The notes beneath the pieces are model-generated. The model was not told where the DNA came from, made no database searches, and was given only the letters and a program-made list of their open reading frames with translations. From Rhizobium sp. NZLR1 (GTDB lineage: Bacteria > Pseudomonadota > Alphaproteobacteria > Rhizobiales > Rhizobiaceae), in contig NZ_CP071632.1 in assembly GCF_017357385.1 (NCBI RefSeq), positions 2,361,501-2,425,500 on the forward strand: a stretch of 64,000 nucleotides of DNA, in the 5' to 3' direction. Below are positions 9,424 to 18,987 of the stretch, in pieces. Made by a program: the position numbers and the translations under genes. Position 1 is the first letter of the stretch; the number at the start of each line of letters is the position of its first letter.

Positions 9424-11535
9424 ATGGACGATAGCAACGATCTCTTTTCCGGAATGCCCCTCTCTGAAAAACGCGAGGAGGCGCAGAAGCCTGCCGCGCC
9501 GGCCGAGCGGCCGCCGGTCACGGCTGCGCCCGCCCCTGCCCCACCCGCCGCCGCACCCCCTACTGCCGGAGCATCAGCCCGGCCGGCGCCCGCTGCGTCG
9601 AATTCGGACGAATACGGCGCCTCGTCGATCCGCGTCCTCGAAGGCCTCGAGCCGGTGCGCATGCGCCCGGGCATGTATATCGGCGGCACCGATGAAAAGG
9701 CGCTGCATCACCTTTTTGCCGAAGTCATCGACAACGCGATGGACGAGGCGGTCGCCGGACACGCCAATTTCATCGAGGTCTATCTTGACCTCGAAGGTTA
9801 TCTCACCGTCTCCGACAACGGCCGCGGCATCCCGGTCGAGAACCATCCGCAGGTACCGGGCAAGTCGACGCTCGAAGTCATCATGACCAAACTGCATGCC
9901 GGCGGCAAATTCGACGGCAAGGCCTACGAGACCTCGGGCGGTCTACACGGTGTTGGCGTCTCGGTCGTCAACGCCCTTTCCGACGACCTCGAAGTCGAGG
10001 TGGCCCGCAACCGCAAGCTCTACCGCCAGCGCTTTTCCCGCGGCCTGCCGCAGGGTGGCCTCGAAGAGTTGGGCGACGTCCACAATCGCCGCGGTACCCG
10101 CGTGCGCTTCCATCCCGACCCCCAGATCTTTGGCGATCATATGAAGTTCGATGCCGCCCGCGTCTTCCGCATGGCGCGCTCGAAGGCCTACCTATTCGGC
10201 GGCGTCGAGATCCGCTGGAGCTGCGAGGCGGGCGTTTTGCCTGAAGGGTCCGAGGTCCCTGACAAGGCCGTCTTCCACTTCCCCGGCGGCCTGAAGGACT
10301 ATCTCCAGGCGACGATGGGCAAGGAATTCACCGTCACCCGCGAGATCTTTGCCGGCAAGACGGAGAAGGTGAGCGGCCACGGCTCGATGGAATGGGCGAT
10401 CACCTGGTACGGCGGAGATCCGCAGGTTCATTCCTATTGCAATACCATTCCGACGCCCGATGGTGGCACGCACGAGGCGGGCCTGCGCATCGCGCTGACC
10501 AAGGGCCTCAAGGCCTATGCCGAGCTGACGCAGAACAAGCGCGCCGCCCAGATCACCACCGATGACGTGATGATCTCGGCCGTCGGCATGCTGTCGGTCT
10601 TCATCCGCGAGCCGGAATTCGTCGGCCAGACCAAGGACAAGCTCGCGACCGTCGAGGCTCAGCGCATCGTCGAGAACGCGCTTCGCGATCCCTTCGACCA
10701 TTACCTTGCCGATAATCCGAACGAGTCGGCCAAGCTGCTCGACTGGGTGATCGAGCGCGCCGAGGAGCGCCTGCGCCGCCGCAAGGAAAAAGAAGTCAAC
10801 CGCAAGACCGCGGTGCGCAAGCTGCGCCTGCCCGGCAAGCTCGCCGACTGCTCGCAGAATACTGCCGAGGGTGCCGAACTCTTCATCGTCGAAGGTGACT
10901 CGGCAGGCGGTTCGGCCAAGCAGGCGCGCAACCGCGCCAACCAGGCAATTCTGCCGTTGCGCGGCAAGATCCTCAACGTTGCCAGCGCCGGCCGCGAAAA
11001 ACTCGGCGCCAACCAGCAGCTCGCCGATCTCATCCAGGCGCTCGGCTGCGGCACGCGCTCGAAATACCGCGACGAAGACCTGCGTTACGAGCGCATCATC
11101 GTCATGACCGATGCCGACGTCGACGGCGCCCATATCGCCTCGCTGCTCATCACCTTCTTTTATCAGGAGATGCCGGAGCTGGTGCGCGGTGGCCACCTCT
11201 TCCTCGCCGTGCCGCCGCTCTACAAGATCACCCAGGGGTCGAAATCCGCCTATGCCCGCGACGACAACCATCGCGCCGAGCTGATGCAGACGGAATTCAA
11301 GGGTAAGGCCAAGGTCGAGATCAGCCGCTTCAAAGGTCTCGGCGAGATGATGGCCTCCCAGCTCAAGGAAACCACGATGGATCCGTCCAAGCGCACCTTG
11401 CTGAAGGTCATGATCGACGAGGTGGATTTCGAGGGCACCCGCAGCGCCGTCGACGATCTGATGGGCACCAAGCCGGAAGCCCGCTTCCGATTCATCCAGG
11501 ATCGCGCCGCCTTCGCCGAAAACCTCGATATTTAA
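9424..11535 (+). CDS. parE: DNA topoisomerase IV subunit B
   Basis: 703 residues from ATG 9424 (MDDSNDLFSGMPLSEK). An Ala/Pro-rich linker covers residues ~20-60. The GHKL ATPase domain follows (VLEGLEPVRMRPGMYIGG, EVIDNAMDEA, SDNGRGIPVE, GGLHGVGVSVVNALS), then the transducer, and the TOPRIM domain with FIVEGDSAGGSAKQARNR and MTDADVDGAHIAS. The sequence lacks the insertion found in gyrase B of many Gram-negatives, supporting ParE. Together with ParC, encoded elsewhere, it decatenates replicated chromosomes. The low-complexity N-terminal extension is typical of rhizobial ParE. Confidence 0.96.
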   Translation: MDDSNDLFSGMPLSEKREEAQKPAAPAERPPVTAAPAPAPPAAAPPTAGASARPAPAASNSDEYGASSIRVLEGLEPVRMRPGMYIGGTDEKALHHLFAEVIDNAMDEAVAGHANFIEVYLDLEGYLTVSDNGRGIPVENHPQVPGKSTLEVIMTKLHAGGKFDGKAYETSGGLHGVGVSVVNALSDDLEVEVARNRKLYRQRFSRGLPQGGLEELGDVHNRRGTRVRFHPDPQIFGDHMKFDAARVFRMARSKAYLFGGVEIRWSCEAGVLPEGSEVPDKAVFHFPGGLKDYLQATMGKEFTVTREIFAGKTEKVSGHGSMEWAITWYGGDPQVHSYCNTIPTPDGGTHEAGLRIALTKGLKAYAELTQNKRAAQITTDDVMISAVGMLSVFIREPEFVGQTKDKLATVEAQRIVENALRDPFDHYLADNPNESAKLLDWVIERAEERLRRRKEKEVNRKTAVRKLRLPGKLADCSQNTAEGAELFIVEGDSAGGSAKQARNRANQAILPLRGKILNVASAGREKLGANQQLADLIQALGCGTRSKYRDEDLRYERIIVMTDADVDGAHIASLLITFFYQEMPELVRGGHLFLAVPPLYKITQGSKSAYARDDNHRAELMQTEFKGKAKVEISRFKGLGEMMASQLKETTMDPSKRTLLKVMIDEVDFEGTRSAVDDLMGTKPEARFRFIQDRAAFAENLDI

Positions 11536-11724
11536 AACATATGCGAGCGGGATAGACGTGGGTTCGGCGCGGCCTGCATTTTAGCATCTGCGATTTCACG
11601 GAACTGACGAAGAACCGTAACAAGGCCTTCAAACAACCGGCGCATGAAGCGGTCGGCGCGCCTTCCCCTCTGGGGAGCAGCTGCGCCGGTTCGAACCGTT
11701 TCAACCCCCTGCCGGATCTTTGCC

Positions 11725-12879
11725 ATGACCAAGCGTTTTCTCGCGGCTGCCGCTTTCATTCTTCTTTCCAGCACCGTCATCGCCAGCGCCACAGATATCC
11801 GCGCCACTGAGATCGGCGCCACCTTCGAGACCGCCTGTCCCTTCGGCGATTGCGCCGCCGGCATTTCGCTCTCCTATCTCGGTGAATTCGTGATCCCCAC
11901 AGGTCACATGGAAAACGGCGTCGAATTCGGCGGCATTTCCGGCCTCGATTTCGATGCCGTCACCGGCCACTATCTCGCCATCAGCGACGACCGCTCCGAA
12001 CGGGCGCCGGCCCGCTTTTATGAACTCGACGTCGATGTCGGCGCGTCCGGTCTCAAGGGTGTATCGGTCGTCAGCCAAGTGACGTTGAAGGACAAGAACG
12101 GCGAGCCCTTCGCCGCCAGGACCGTCGACCCAGAGTCGATCCGTCTCGGCAAGGACGGCATCTATTGGGGCAGCGAAGGCGACGGCAAGGCGCTGCTGCC
12201 ACCCTTCGTCCGCGTGACAGCACTGGACGGCTCATTCGTGCGCGAATTCAAGCTGCCGCAGGGCTTTGCTCCCACAGCCGACAAGTCGACCGGCATCCGC
12301 GACAATCTCGCCTTCGAGGATCTCGCCGTCGCGCCCTCCGGCGATGTCTTCGTCGGTGTCGAAGCCGCGCTCTATCAGGATGGCCCCAACCCCTCGCTGA
12401 CGTCGGGCAGCCTGTCGCGTATCATCCGCTACGACGGCGCGAGCGGCGAGCCGAAGGCCGAGTATGTCTACCCGGTCTCACCGATCCCGCAGGCCGCCAC
12501 CAAGGCCGATGGCGGCAATGACAATGGTATGTCTGAAATGCTTGCGCTCGACGACCATCGCCTGCTCGCCGTCGAGCGCAGTTATGCCCAGGGCTACGGC
12601 AACACCATCAAGATCATGATGATGGATCTGGCCGACGCCACGGATGTTTCCGCCATCGCTTCGCTCGCCAAAAACGACCAGCGCGTCGTCCCGGCCCGCA
12701 AGAGCCAGGTCCTAGATTTGAGAGCGATCGGGCTCGTCCCCGACAATATCGAGGCCATGTCGCTGGGAAAGGCCAAAGACGGCACCGACGTTCTCATTCT
12801 CGGTTCCGACAACAATTTCTCGACCGGCCAGAAGACGCAATTCTACGCCTTCAAGGTTGTCAGGCGTCCGCAGCAGTAA
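11725..12879 (+). CDS. exported phytase-like esterase family protein
   Basis: 384 residues from ATG 11725 (MTKRFLAAAAFILLSSTVIASA), with a signal peptide of ~22 residues. The mature protein matches the 'esterase-like activity of phytase' family, a beta-propeller-like fold. It shows GGISGLDFDAVTGHYLAISDDRS early on, the acidic DPESIRLGKDGIYWGSEGDG in the middle, and NGMSEMLALDDHRLLAVERSY later. The conserved Asp/Glu/Arg residues suggest a metal-dependent phosphoester or ester hydrolase acting in the periplasm. The true substrate is unknown in this family. It lies 189 bp after parE and probably has its own promoter. Confidence 0.8.
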   Translation: MTKRFLAAAAFILLSSTVIASATDIRATEIGATFETACPFGDCAAGISLSYLGEFVIPTGHMENGVEFGGISGLDFDAVTGHYLAISDDRSERAPARFYELDVDVGASGLKGVSVVSQVTLKDKNGEPFAARTVDPESIRLGKDGIYWGSEGDGKALLPPFVRVTALDGSFVREFKLPQGFAPTADKSTGIRDNLAFEDLAVAPSGDVFVGVEAALYQDGPNPSLTSGSLSRIIRYDGASGEPKAEYVYPVSPIPQAATKADGGNDNGMSEMLALDDHRLLAVERSYAQGYGNTIKIMMMDLADATDVSAIASLAKNDQRVVPARKSQVLDLRAIGLVPDNIEAMSLGKAKDGTDVLILGSDNNFSTGQKTQFYAFKVVRRPQQ

Positions 12880-12994
12880 GACGCTCGGTCTGGCGGCCGA
12901 TTGGCGACGCTTTGTATACGCTTTCACGGTGCGGACCTTGAAACCGCCGGGTTGATGGCCCATAACCAGAGTACAAGAAAAAGAAGAGGCGCGC

Positions 12995-14212
12995 GTGGGT
13001 GTGTTCGACCGTCAGAAAAGCAATCATGAACCGCGATGGCTCGGGTCGTCGGCACCGACACGCACGCCGCTGATTCCCTCCATTTCGGCTGCGCGCTGGC
13101 TGCTTGTTCTGATCGTCGCGGCCGGTGTCTACTTCTTCTACGGCTTCCTCGTACCGGTGCTGGCGTCGCTGGTCATCGGCTTCGCCAGCTGGCCGCTCTA
13201 CCGCAAGCTTCTTGCCCGCGTCGGCGGCAATACGACGATCGCCGCGACCATAGCCATCATCATGATCATCACTTTCCTGGTCATCCCGATCGGCCTTGCC
13301 GTCACCTATACGACGGGTGAAGTGCGCACCTGGGTTGCCTGGGCAATCCACGCCAACCGCGCCGGCGCCCCGACACCGGCCTGGATCGTCGCGCTGCCGT
13401 GGGCAGGCACCTCTCTCGATGAAGTCTGGACCAAATATATCGGCAGCCCCGGCGCCCTGGGCGAGGTTATCCAGGCGGTCAGCGGAGCCAATATCGGCAA
13501 TATCTACCGTGCCGTGCTTGCGGCCGGCGGTGGCGCCTTCCATCTCCTGCTGACGCTGCTCTTCATGCTGATCGCGCTGTTCTTTGTCTATCGCGACGGT
13601 TTTTCATTTTCCAAGCAGATCGACATGCTCGGCGAACGCATCCTGCCTAACCGCTGGGAGCGCATTTCCCGTGTCGTGCCGGCGACAATCAGCTCGACCG
13701 TCATGGGTATGACGCTGATTGCGATCGGCGAAGGCATCGTGCTCGGCCTGGCCTACTGGATAGCCGGCGTACCGTCGCCGGTGACACTCGGCGTGCTGAC
13801 TGGCGTGATGGCGCTGATCCCGGGCGGTGCGCCGCTATCCTTCACGCTGGTCTCAATCTATCTGCTGGCAAGCGGCTCGCATGTGGCCGGCATCGGTCTC
13901 TTTGTCTGGGGAACCGTCGAGCTCTTCATTGTGGACAAGACGCTGCGGCCGAAGCTCGTCGGCGGCCCGATCAAGCTGCCCTTCCTGCCGACCTTTTTCG
14001 GCCTCGTCGGCGGCGTCAAGACGATGGGTTTCCTCGGCCTCTTCATCGGCCCGGTGCTGATGGCGTTGATCGTCGCCATCTGGCGCGAATGGATCCACGA
14101 GGCCCGCAACGCCGACAAGAGCGAGACGGGACCGCAGGTTCTCATCGACGAACAGGCCCCGCCGGCAATCCCCGAATCGCCGAAGACGATCCCCCGTATT
14201 GCCGAAGGCTGA
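12995..14212 (+). CDS. AI-2E family transporter-like membrane protein
   Basis: 405 residues from GTG 12995, preceded by AAGAAGAGG. About eight membrane helices are visible: two near residues 28-65, one at 85-105, then helices around 185-205, 240-330 and 335-365. The sequence matches the AI-2E/PerM/YdiK family (FLVPVLASLVIGFASWPLYRKL near the N-terminus; IPGGAPLSFTLVSIYLLASG and KLVGGPIKLPFLPTFFGLVGG near the C-terminus). Members of this family have been linked to autoinducer export or Na+/H+ exchange, but most are uncharacterised. The C-terminal ~45 residues are hydrophilic and Pro-rich. Confidence 0.85.
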   Translation: MGVFDRQKSNHEPRWLGSSAPTRTPLIPSISAARWLLVLIVAAGVYFFYGFLVPVLASLVIGFASWPLYRKLLARVGGNTTIAATIAIIMIITFLVIPIGLAVTYTTGEVRTWVAWAIHANRAGAPTPAWIVALPWAGTSLDEVWTKYIGSPGALGEVIQAVSGANIGNIYRAVLAAGGGAFHLLLTLLFMLIALFFVYRDGFSFSKQIDMLGERILPNRWERISRVVPATISSTVMGMTLIAIGEGIVLGLAYWIAGVPSPVTLGVLTGVMALIPGGAPLSFTLVSIYLLASGSHVAGIGLFVWGTVELFIVDKTLRPKLVGGPIKLPFLPTFFGLVGGVKTMGFLGLFIGPVLMALIVAIWREWIHEARNADKSETGPQVLIDEQAPPAIPESPKTIPRIAEG

Positions 14213-14229
14213 ACCGCCTTAGCAGACCG

Positions 14230-14688
14230 TCATCCCAGCCGCTTTTCCATGAACAGGCTGAGCGGGTCCGGCAGATAGCTGCCGAAAGGCTCGATGTCCC
14301 GGTATCCGTATTTGCGGTAGAGAGCGATCGCCTCGGGCTGGTAGATGCCGGTTTCGAGCCGGATCGCCGATAGCCGCTTTTCCCTAGCGATCGCTTCGAG
14401 CGCGTTCATCAGGCCGCTGGCGACCCGCAGCCCCCTCGCCTCTGGATCGACGAACATGCGCTTGATCTCGGCCGTGCCGTCGCCGGCCTCGACCAGCGCG
14501 CAGCAGCCGACGATCGCATCGCCGTTGCGCGCGACCAGGAATCTCACCGACGGCTTCTCCAGCAAGGAGAGGTCGACCAGATGGTTGCTCTCTGGGGGAT
14601 AGAGCGATTGCGCATAGGCATCGGACAGATCGAGAAGGCGGATGACGCCGTCCTGACGCGGTGGCTCCAGGGCGATGGTGACGGACAT
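14230..14688 (-). CDS. GNAT family N-acetyltransferase
   Basis: 152 residues. It has the GNAT fold, with the acetyl-CoA binding region around EIKRMFVDPEARGLRVASGLMNALEAIA, then RLETGIYQPEAIALYRKYGY in the C-terminal half. N-terminal residues are acidic and include PPESNHLVDLSLL. It probably acetylates a small molecule or an amino group on a protein; the substrate cannot be predicted. It is convergent with the AI-2E family gene (17 bp between the stops). Confidence 0.88.
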   Translation of the reverse strand: MSVTIALEPPRQDGVIRLLDLSDAYAQSLYPPESNHLVDLSLLEKPSVRFLVARNGDAIVGCCALVEAGDGTAEIKRMFVDPEARGLRVASGLMNALEAIAREKRLSAIRLETGIYQPEAIALYRKYGYRDIEPFGSYLPDPLSLFMEKRLG

Positions 14689-14817
14689 GCTGCCTCTTTC
14701 TGTTGGCGCAGGGCAAGATTTTTCCGGAGATGACCAAGAGTTAATGCTCCTGCCTTCATTCGGTTGGAATTGCGCCCTCTAAGACGATGGCATGCTCAAT
14801 AGCCACGGAGGCAAAAT

Positions 14818-15228
14818 ATGCAAGCGGTGCTGATCGCGATGACCATTCTCGGTTGCGACGATTCCATCAGCCAGTGCAGCTATGTCGCGACGGTCGACAA
14901 ACGCTGGGAGACGGTTGCCGCCTGCGATGCCGAAGCCGAACGCCGGTTGAAAACCTATGCCAATGTCAGCTATCCCTCGGTGATCGCAGTCTGCGAAGCG
15001 CCCAAAGCAGTCGCTGCCGCCGAACCGCCGAAACCGGCGCCCGTAACGCCGGCCGCACCCGAAGCGGCCGAACAGCACCCGCAGGGACTGCGTGGTTTTG
15101 CCGACGACATTGCCGGACAGGTCCGCGACCATCTGCCCTCCGGCAGAAGCGTCAAGGACACGCTCGCCAAACCGGTGCATTTCGTCTCCGCCAGCTATTC
15201 TTGGGTCGTCACGCGGCTGGCCGATTAA
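14818..15228 (+). CDS. conserved hypothetical protein, small and Cys-containing
   Basis: 136 residues from ATG 14818, preceded by GGAGG. The N-terminus (MQAVLIAMTILGCDDSISQC) is only weakly hydrophobic. Four cysteines lie in the first ~65 residues (GCDD, SQCSY, AACDAE, AVCEAP), a pattern that would suit disulfides in the periplasm. Residues ~65-85 are Ala/Pro-rich, and the C-terminal part is amphipathic with PVHFVSASYSWVVTRLAD at the end. I do not recognise a named domain. The stop codon overlaps the start of a RIME-like repeat. Confidence 0.7.
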   Translation: MQAVLIAMTILGCDDSISQCSYVATVDKRWETVAACDAEAERRLKTYANVSYPSVIAVCEAPKAVAAAEPPKPAPVTPAAPEAAEQHPQGLRGFADDIAGQVRDHLPSGRSVKDTLAKPVHFVSASYSWVVTRLAD

Positions 15229-15330
15229 TGCATGTCGCCCGGAAGTGTGCAGCGGTTCTGGGACAGCGACATGCATAAAAACAAAGGGCTAAAGCGCGTC
15301 GCATGAATCAAATTTGATGCGACGCGCTTA
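15227..15330. repeat. RIME1-like intergenic repeat, copy 1
   Basis: About 104 bp made of two palindromes. The first has outer arms ATGCATGTCG/CGACATGCAT and inner arms CCCGGAA/TTCTGGG around the loop GTGTGCAGCGG. The second is a 13-bp inverted repeat (AAGCGCGTCGCAT/ATGCGACGCGCTT). A closely related copy lies at 63336-63440. It begins in the stop codon of the upstream gene and ends in the stop codon of the convergent DUF2336 gene. Size and double-palindrome layout agree with the Rhizobium intergenic mosaic element RIME1. Confidence 0.85.
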
Positions 15331-16500
15331 GGCGGCCGCAAGCGCCGCATAGACGCGGGCAGATTGCCGCTGTTCGATGACATGCAGCTTTTCCACCATG
15401 TCGAGCAGCTCGCCGACCGCGCCGTGCGCGTCGTGATGGCGGAATTTTTCGAGAAGACGGCCGCAGACATTGCCGAGCACGCTGCCCGGCGCTTTTCTTG
15501 CTGCGTCACGCCACAGCATTGTGGCTTCGACGAAGATCACGCTGATGTCCCTGGACAGGCCGGCGGACTCGTAGAGCGCGCGCACGGCATGCATGCGCCC
15601 GGTTGCCAGGATCGAGCGCACCCGGCGCTCGCCGCAACCCGTCAGCTCGACGACCGCTCCCGCAAAGAAATCCACCTTGCCGGCGCAGAGCGCGTGCATC
15701 AGGAAGGACGGCGTCAGCCGGCCGTTGAGGCGCAGATGCTCGACGAGATCGGGTATCTCGCGCGGCGCGATGTCGCCGGCGATCGACACGATGGCAGCCT
15801 CCGTCGCCTCGCGGCTGATGCGTTGGAGCCGCTGCAGGCCGATCGCCGCCTGTGCGAGCGGTAGCCCGACCAGCGCATTGCTGACATGCTGGGTAAGCAA
15901 CTGCCGGGCATCGGCGGGAAGATCGCTGCGGTCGAGAAGCAGATTGCGAATGTCGCAGCAGTCGCCAAGCCGTTCGGCGATGCGTTTCAGCGATTGGCTG
16001 GAGATCGCCGCACCGTCGTTCTCGAGCAGGCAGAGCAGCTCCTCCTCGTCGCCGACCTCCGCAAGCGCTGCGCAAACCGGGCGCGTCACATGCGCCCTCA
16101 CCGCGATCAGCATGCGGGTGGCGCCATTGCCGCGCGCGGCGAGATCGACGAGATCGGCATCGCTCAACAGCGGCGAACAGGTCACCGCATGGCAGGCAAC
16201 CTCAGGCTGGTCTTCGGCAAGCGAAAGAATCAGGCTGCGTGGCGCATCGGGCGACCAGGCGATCGCCTCGGCAAGTGCCAACCGCACGCGCGGCGACGGA
16301 TCGTCGAGCAGAAAGGTCATCGCCATTTCGGCTGCCGCCCGCTCCTCCACCGTCATCTTGGACTGAAGATAGGCTCGCCCGAGCGCGTTTGCTGCCCGGG
16401 CCCGGTCACCGGTCTTGGCCGTTTCGATCCAACGAAGGAAAGCCTCTATGATCACACGACGCCCCAGCACTTGAACGCGATTCCCTCGCGTTTCATTCAA
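15328..16500 (-). CDS. DUF2336 domain-containing protein
   Basis: Up to 390 residues. An alternative GTG start at 16455 would give VIIEAFLRWIETAKTGDRARAANALG as the N-terminus and may be the real one, because no ribosome site is seen before 16500. The protein is all-alpha and Leu/Ala-rich, with HEAT-like repeats (DDPSPRVRLALAEAIAWSPDAP; similar helices follow), and matches the DUF2336 family common in alphaproteobacteria. The function is unknown. Several Cys residues are scattered (AVTCSP, ERLGDCCDIRN, GCGERR). The stop codon lies inside the adjoining repeat element. Confidence 0.82.
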   Translation of the reverse strand: MNETRGNRVQVLGRRVIIEAFLRWIETAKTGDRARAANALGRAYLQSKMTVEERAAAEMAMTFLLDDPSPRVRLALAEAIAWSPDAPRSLILSLAEDQPEVACHAVTCSPLLSDADLVDLAARGNGATRMLIAVRAHVTRPVCAALAEVGDEEELLCLLENDGAAISSQSLKRIAERLGDCCDIRNLLLDRSDLPADARQLLTQHVSNALVGLPLAQAAIGLQRLQRISREATEAAIVSIAGDIAPREIPDLVEHLRLNGRLTPSFLMHALCAGKVDFFAGAVVELTGCGERRVRSILATGRMHAVRALYESAGLSRDISVIFVEATMLWRDAARKAPGSVLGNVCGRLLEKFRHHDAHGAVGELLDMVEKLHVIEQRQSARVYAALAAA

Positions 16501-16577
16501 TGCTGCGACCGTAGCGACAAAAGGTTTAAGATTGGTTCACCATATTTCTTAAGTCTTTGTAGGCCTTGCGTCTGGAT

Positions 16578-17189
16578 CTAAACCTTCGGCAGATGCGGCC
16601 GGAACATTTCGAAGACCTCGCTGGCTTCGCTGTAGTCCATATAACCCAAACGCGCGACGGGGCGGGCGAGCGACATGTCGAGGCGGCCATCCCTGACGAT
16701 CGCCTCGTCGATGCGGATGCCGACCACTTCACCGAAGATGAAGACGTTTTCGGACGGTTCGCCCGACAGCGTCTTCGGTTCGATGATCTCGGTCACCTTG
16801 CATTCGAGCACTGCGAAAGCCTCGCCGACATACGGCGCGTCGATGAGTTCGGCCGGCTTCGGCGTCAGGCAGGCGAAATCGAATTCGCTGTCGCCGTAGG
16901 GCAGCGCCGCCGAGGAAAGGTTCATCTTCTCGGTGAGATTTCGGCTGACGAAATTGCAGGTGAAGACACCGGTCTCGGCCGCATTGCGCTGGCTGTCCTT
17001 GCGCCCGCTGGAGGAAAACATCACCAGCTTCGGCCGGTCGGAAACCGCATTGAAGAAGGAATAGGGCGCGAGATTGATCGAGCCGTCCCTGCCCTTGCTG
17101 CCGATCCAGCCGATCGGCCGCGGCGACACGATCGCCTTGAAGGGATCATGCGCCAGCCCATGCCGGTTGCTGTCGGTGGTGTAAAACAT
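16578..17189 (-). CDS. flavin reductase family protein
   Basis: 203 residues with the split-barrel FMN-binding fold: SPRPIGWIGSKGRDGSINLAPYSFFNAVSDRPKLVMFSS at residues ~22-60, then ETGVFTCNFVSRNLTEKMNLSS and the C-terminal VFIFGEVVGIRID. Members reduce flavin with NAD(P)H, or use flavin to act on small molecules. The gene overlaps the start/stop of the upstream nitroreductase by one base (TGATG), so the two are translationally coupled and are likely to share a redox role. Confidence 0.9.
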   Translation of the reverse strand: MFYTTDSNRHGLAHDPFKAIVSPRPIGWIGSKGRDGSINLAPYSFFNAVSDRPKLVMFSSSGRKDSQRNAAETGVFTCNFVSRNLTEKMNLSSAALPYGDSEFDFACLTPKPAELIDAPYVGEAFAVLECKVTEIIEPKTLSGEPSENVFIFGEVVGIRIDEAIVRDGRLDMSLARPVARLGYMDYSEASEVFEMFRPHLPKV

Positions 17190-17773
17190 CAGTCCTCTCC
17201 GCCGACCCAGGTCACCGTATCGGCAAGTTCCGGCCGCGGCCGCTCGATCGCCGGAAATGTCGTCGAGCCGATATGGATGAAACCCGCCACCTTTTCATCC
17301 GGGCCGACGCCGAGCAGCGGATAGGCGCGCTCGTCATAGGCAAACCACTCGGTCAGCCAGTTGGCAACGTAACCGCTGGCATTGGCGGCGAGGATGAGGT
17401 TGAAGCAGAGCGCGCCGGCCGACATCAGTTGTTCCCATTCCGGGATCTTGATATGCGGCCCAGCCTTGCTGACGACGGCGACGACTACGGGCGCGCGGGT
17501 GAAACGGGCGCGCTCGACCTGGATCATCTCTTCGGAAAGCTCGGGCTTCATTGCGAGTGCCAGCTTTAGAAGCTCCTCGCCGAGACGCACACGCTGGTCC
17601 CCGCGATAGACGATGAAACGCCATGGCGCGATCTTGCCGTGATCGGGAACACGCGAGGCAAGACGCAGGATTTCTTCGATCTCGGCCTTCTCCGGACCTG
17701 GTTCGCACATCTGGAAAGCGGGGATGGAGCGGCGCACGGCGAGGTAGTCGATCAGCTTGATATCGGATTTCAT
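17189..17773 (-). CDS. nitroreductase family protein (YdjA-like)
   Basis: 194 residues from ATG 17773 ([21 protein letters not shown]). The FMN-binding RRS motif lies at the N-terminus, [21 protein letters not shown] at ~40-60 and the [23 protein letters not shown] segment in the second half, all typical of the compact YdjA-type nitroreductases. It would use NAD(P)H to reduce nitro or quinone-like compounds. First gene of a two-gene unit with the flavin reductase. Confidence 0.9.
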   Translation of the reverse strand: MKSDIKLIDYLAVRRSIPAFQMCEPGPEKAEIEEILRLASRVPDHGKIAPWRFIVYRGDQRVRLGEELLKLALAMKPELSEEMIQVERARFTRAPVVVAVVSKAGPHIKIPEWEQLMSAGALCFNLILAANASGYVANWLTEWFAYDERAYPLLGVGPDEKVAGFIHIGSTTFPAIERPRPELADTVTWVGGED

Positions 17774-17886
17774 GCGGGAGAAACTTCCATTTTTATGCTG
17801 CTGCAAAGGGTGGGTCTTGAATTTGCCATCGCGTTGGTCTTGAAGTGGCCTTTGCGATTTCAGAAGTCAATCGGTTCACGAAACAG

Positions 17887-18987
17887 ATGTTTGGCATTTC
17901 GCCTCTTGCACGCATCGGCCTTGCCATTGCCCTGATGATACTGACGCCGCTCGGCGCCGGCGCTCAGGATGCCTTCAAGGAATTCAAGCAGCTTGAATCG
18001 ACGCCGAAGATGCCGAAGCTCGATGCCTTCATCGCGCCCGGCACGGCGCCCGAAGGGGTCAAGCTGCGCAACGTTGCGATGGAAGCCAAGCTGACGGCGG
18101 ACGGCACGCCGGTCGAGGAAGGCCTCTCCTGGTACGTCTTCAGCCCGATCGCCGGTACTGACGGCAAGCTGCCGCTGATCGCCAGCGCCAAGGGCGGACC
18201 CGCCGCCTTCCAGCTCGCTCCCGGCGATTATTTCGTCAACGTTTCCTTCGGCCGCGCCGGCGTTACCAAGAAACTGACCGTGCCCGCTGACGGCGAGGTC
18301 GACAAGCAGGTGATGGTGCTCGATGCCGGCGGCCTGCTGCTCAATGCCGTCTCCGGCACCGATGCCCGCATCCGCCCCGATCAGTTGAGCTTCTCGATCT
18401 ATTCCTCGGAAGTGCGCGACGACGGCGAGCGCGGCCTCGTCATGGCCGATGTCTCGCCGAACACCGTCGTCCGCCTGAATGCCGGCACCTATCACATCGT
18501 CTCCGAATATGGCAGCGTCAACGCCGTCATCCGCGCCGACATCCAGGTCGAAGCCGGCAAGCTGACCGAGGCGACGATCCAGCATCGCGCCGCGCAGGTC
18601 ACCTTCAAGCTGGTCTCGGATGCCGGCGGTGAGGCGATCGCCGATACGGCATGGTCGATCCTGACGGCGGCCGGCGACAGCGTCGGCGAAAGCGTCAGCG
18701 CCTTCCCGACCATGGTGCTCGCCGAAGGCGGATATTCCGCCGTCGCCCGCAACAAGGACAAGATCTACCAGCGCGATTTCACCATCGTCGCCGGCAGGAA
18801 CACCGATGTCGAGGTTCTGATGAAGGACCAGCAGCCACAGCCGCCGGTGAACGATGCGGCCCGCACGGTGCAGCAAGTGCCTGTGGGAACGCCGCCGCCA
18901 CCAGGTGTCCAGCCGGCGCCCGTGGCACCACTCCCTTCCTACGAACAGCTCGCACCGCAAGGCGGCGACGACACAAGCCTCGATTGA
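17887..18987 (+). CDS. exported hypothetical protein with repeated beta domains
   Basis: 366 residues from ATG 17887 (MFGISPLARIGLAIALMILTPLGAGAQ), with a clear signal peptide. An earlier in-frame ATG at 17845 is possible. The mature part contains two or three similar beta-sandwich-like segments, each with an ALPA-type 'APGDYFVNVSFG', 'NAGTYHIVSEYG' or 'AEGGYSAVARN' turn, which resemble carboxypeptidase-regulatory-like folds. The last ~45 residues are Pro/Gln-rich. I do not recognise a functional family; homologues are annotated as hypothetical in rhizobia. Probably a periplasmic or envelope-associated protein. Confidence 0.75.
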   Translation: MFGISPLARIGLAIALMILTPLGAGAQDAFKEFKQLESTPKMPKLDAFIAPGTAPEGVKLRNVAMEAKLTADGTPVEEGLSWYVFSPIAGTDGKLPLIASAKGGPAAFQLAPGDYFVNVSFGRAGVTKKLTVPADGEVDKQVMVLDAGGLLLNAVSGTDARIRPDQLSFSIYSSEVRDDGERGLVMADVSPNTVVRLNAGTYHIVSEYGSVNAVIRADIQVEAGKLTEATIQHRAAQVTFKLVSDAGGEAIADTAWSILTAAGDSVGESVSAFPTMVLAEGGYSAVARNKDKIYQRDFTIVAGRNTDVEVLMKDQQPQPPVNDAARTVQQVPVGTPPPPGVQPAPVAPLPSYEQLAPQGGDDTSLD

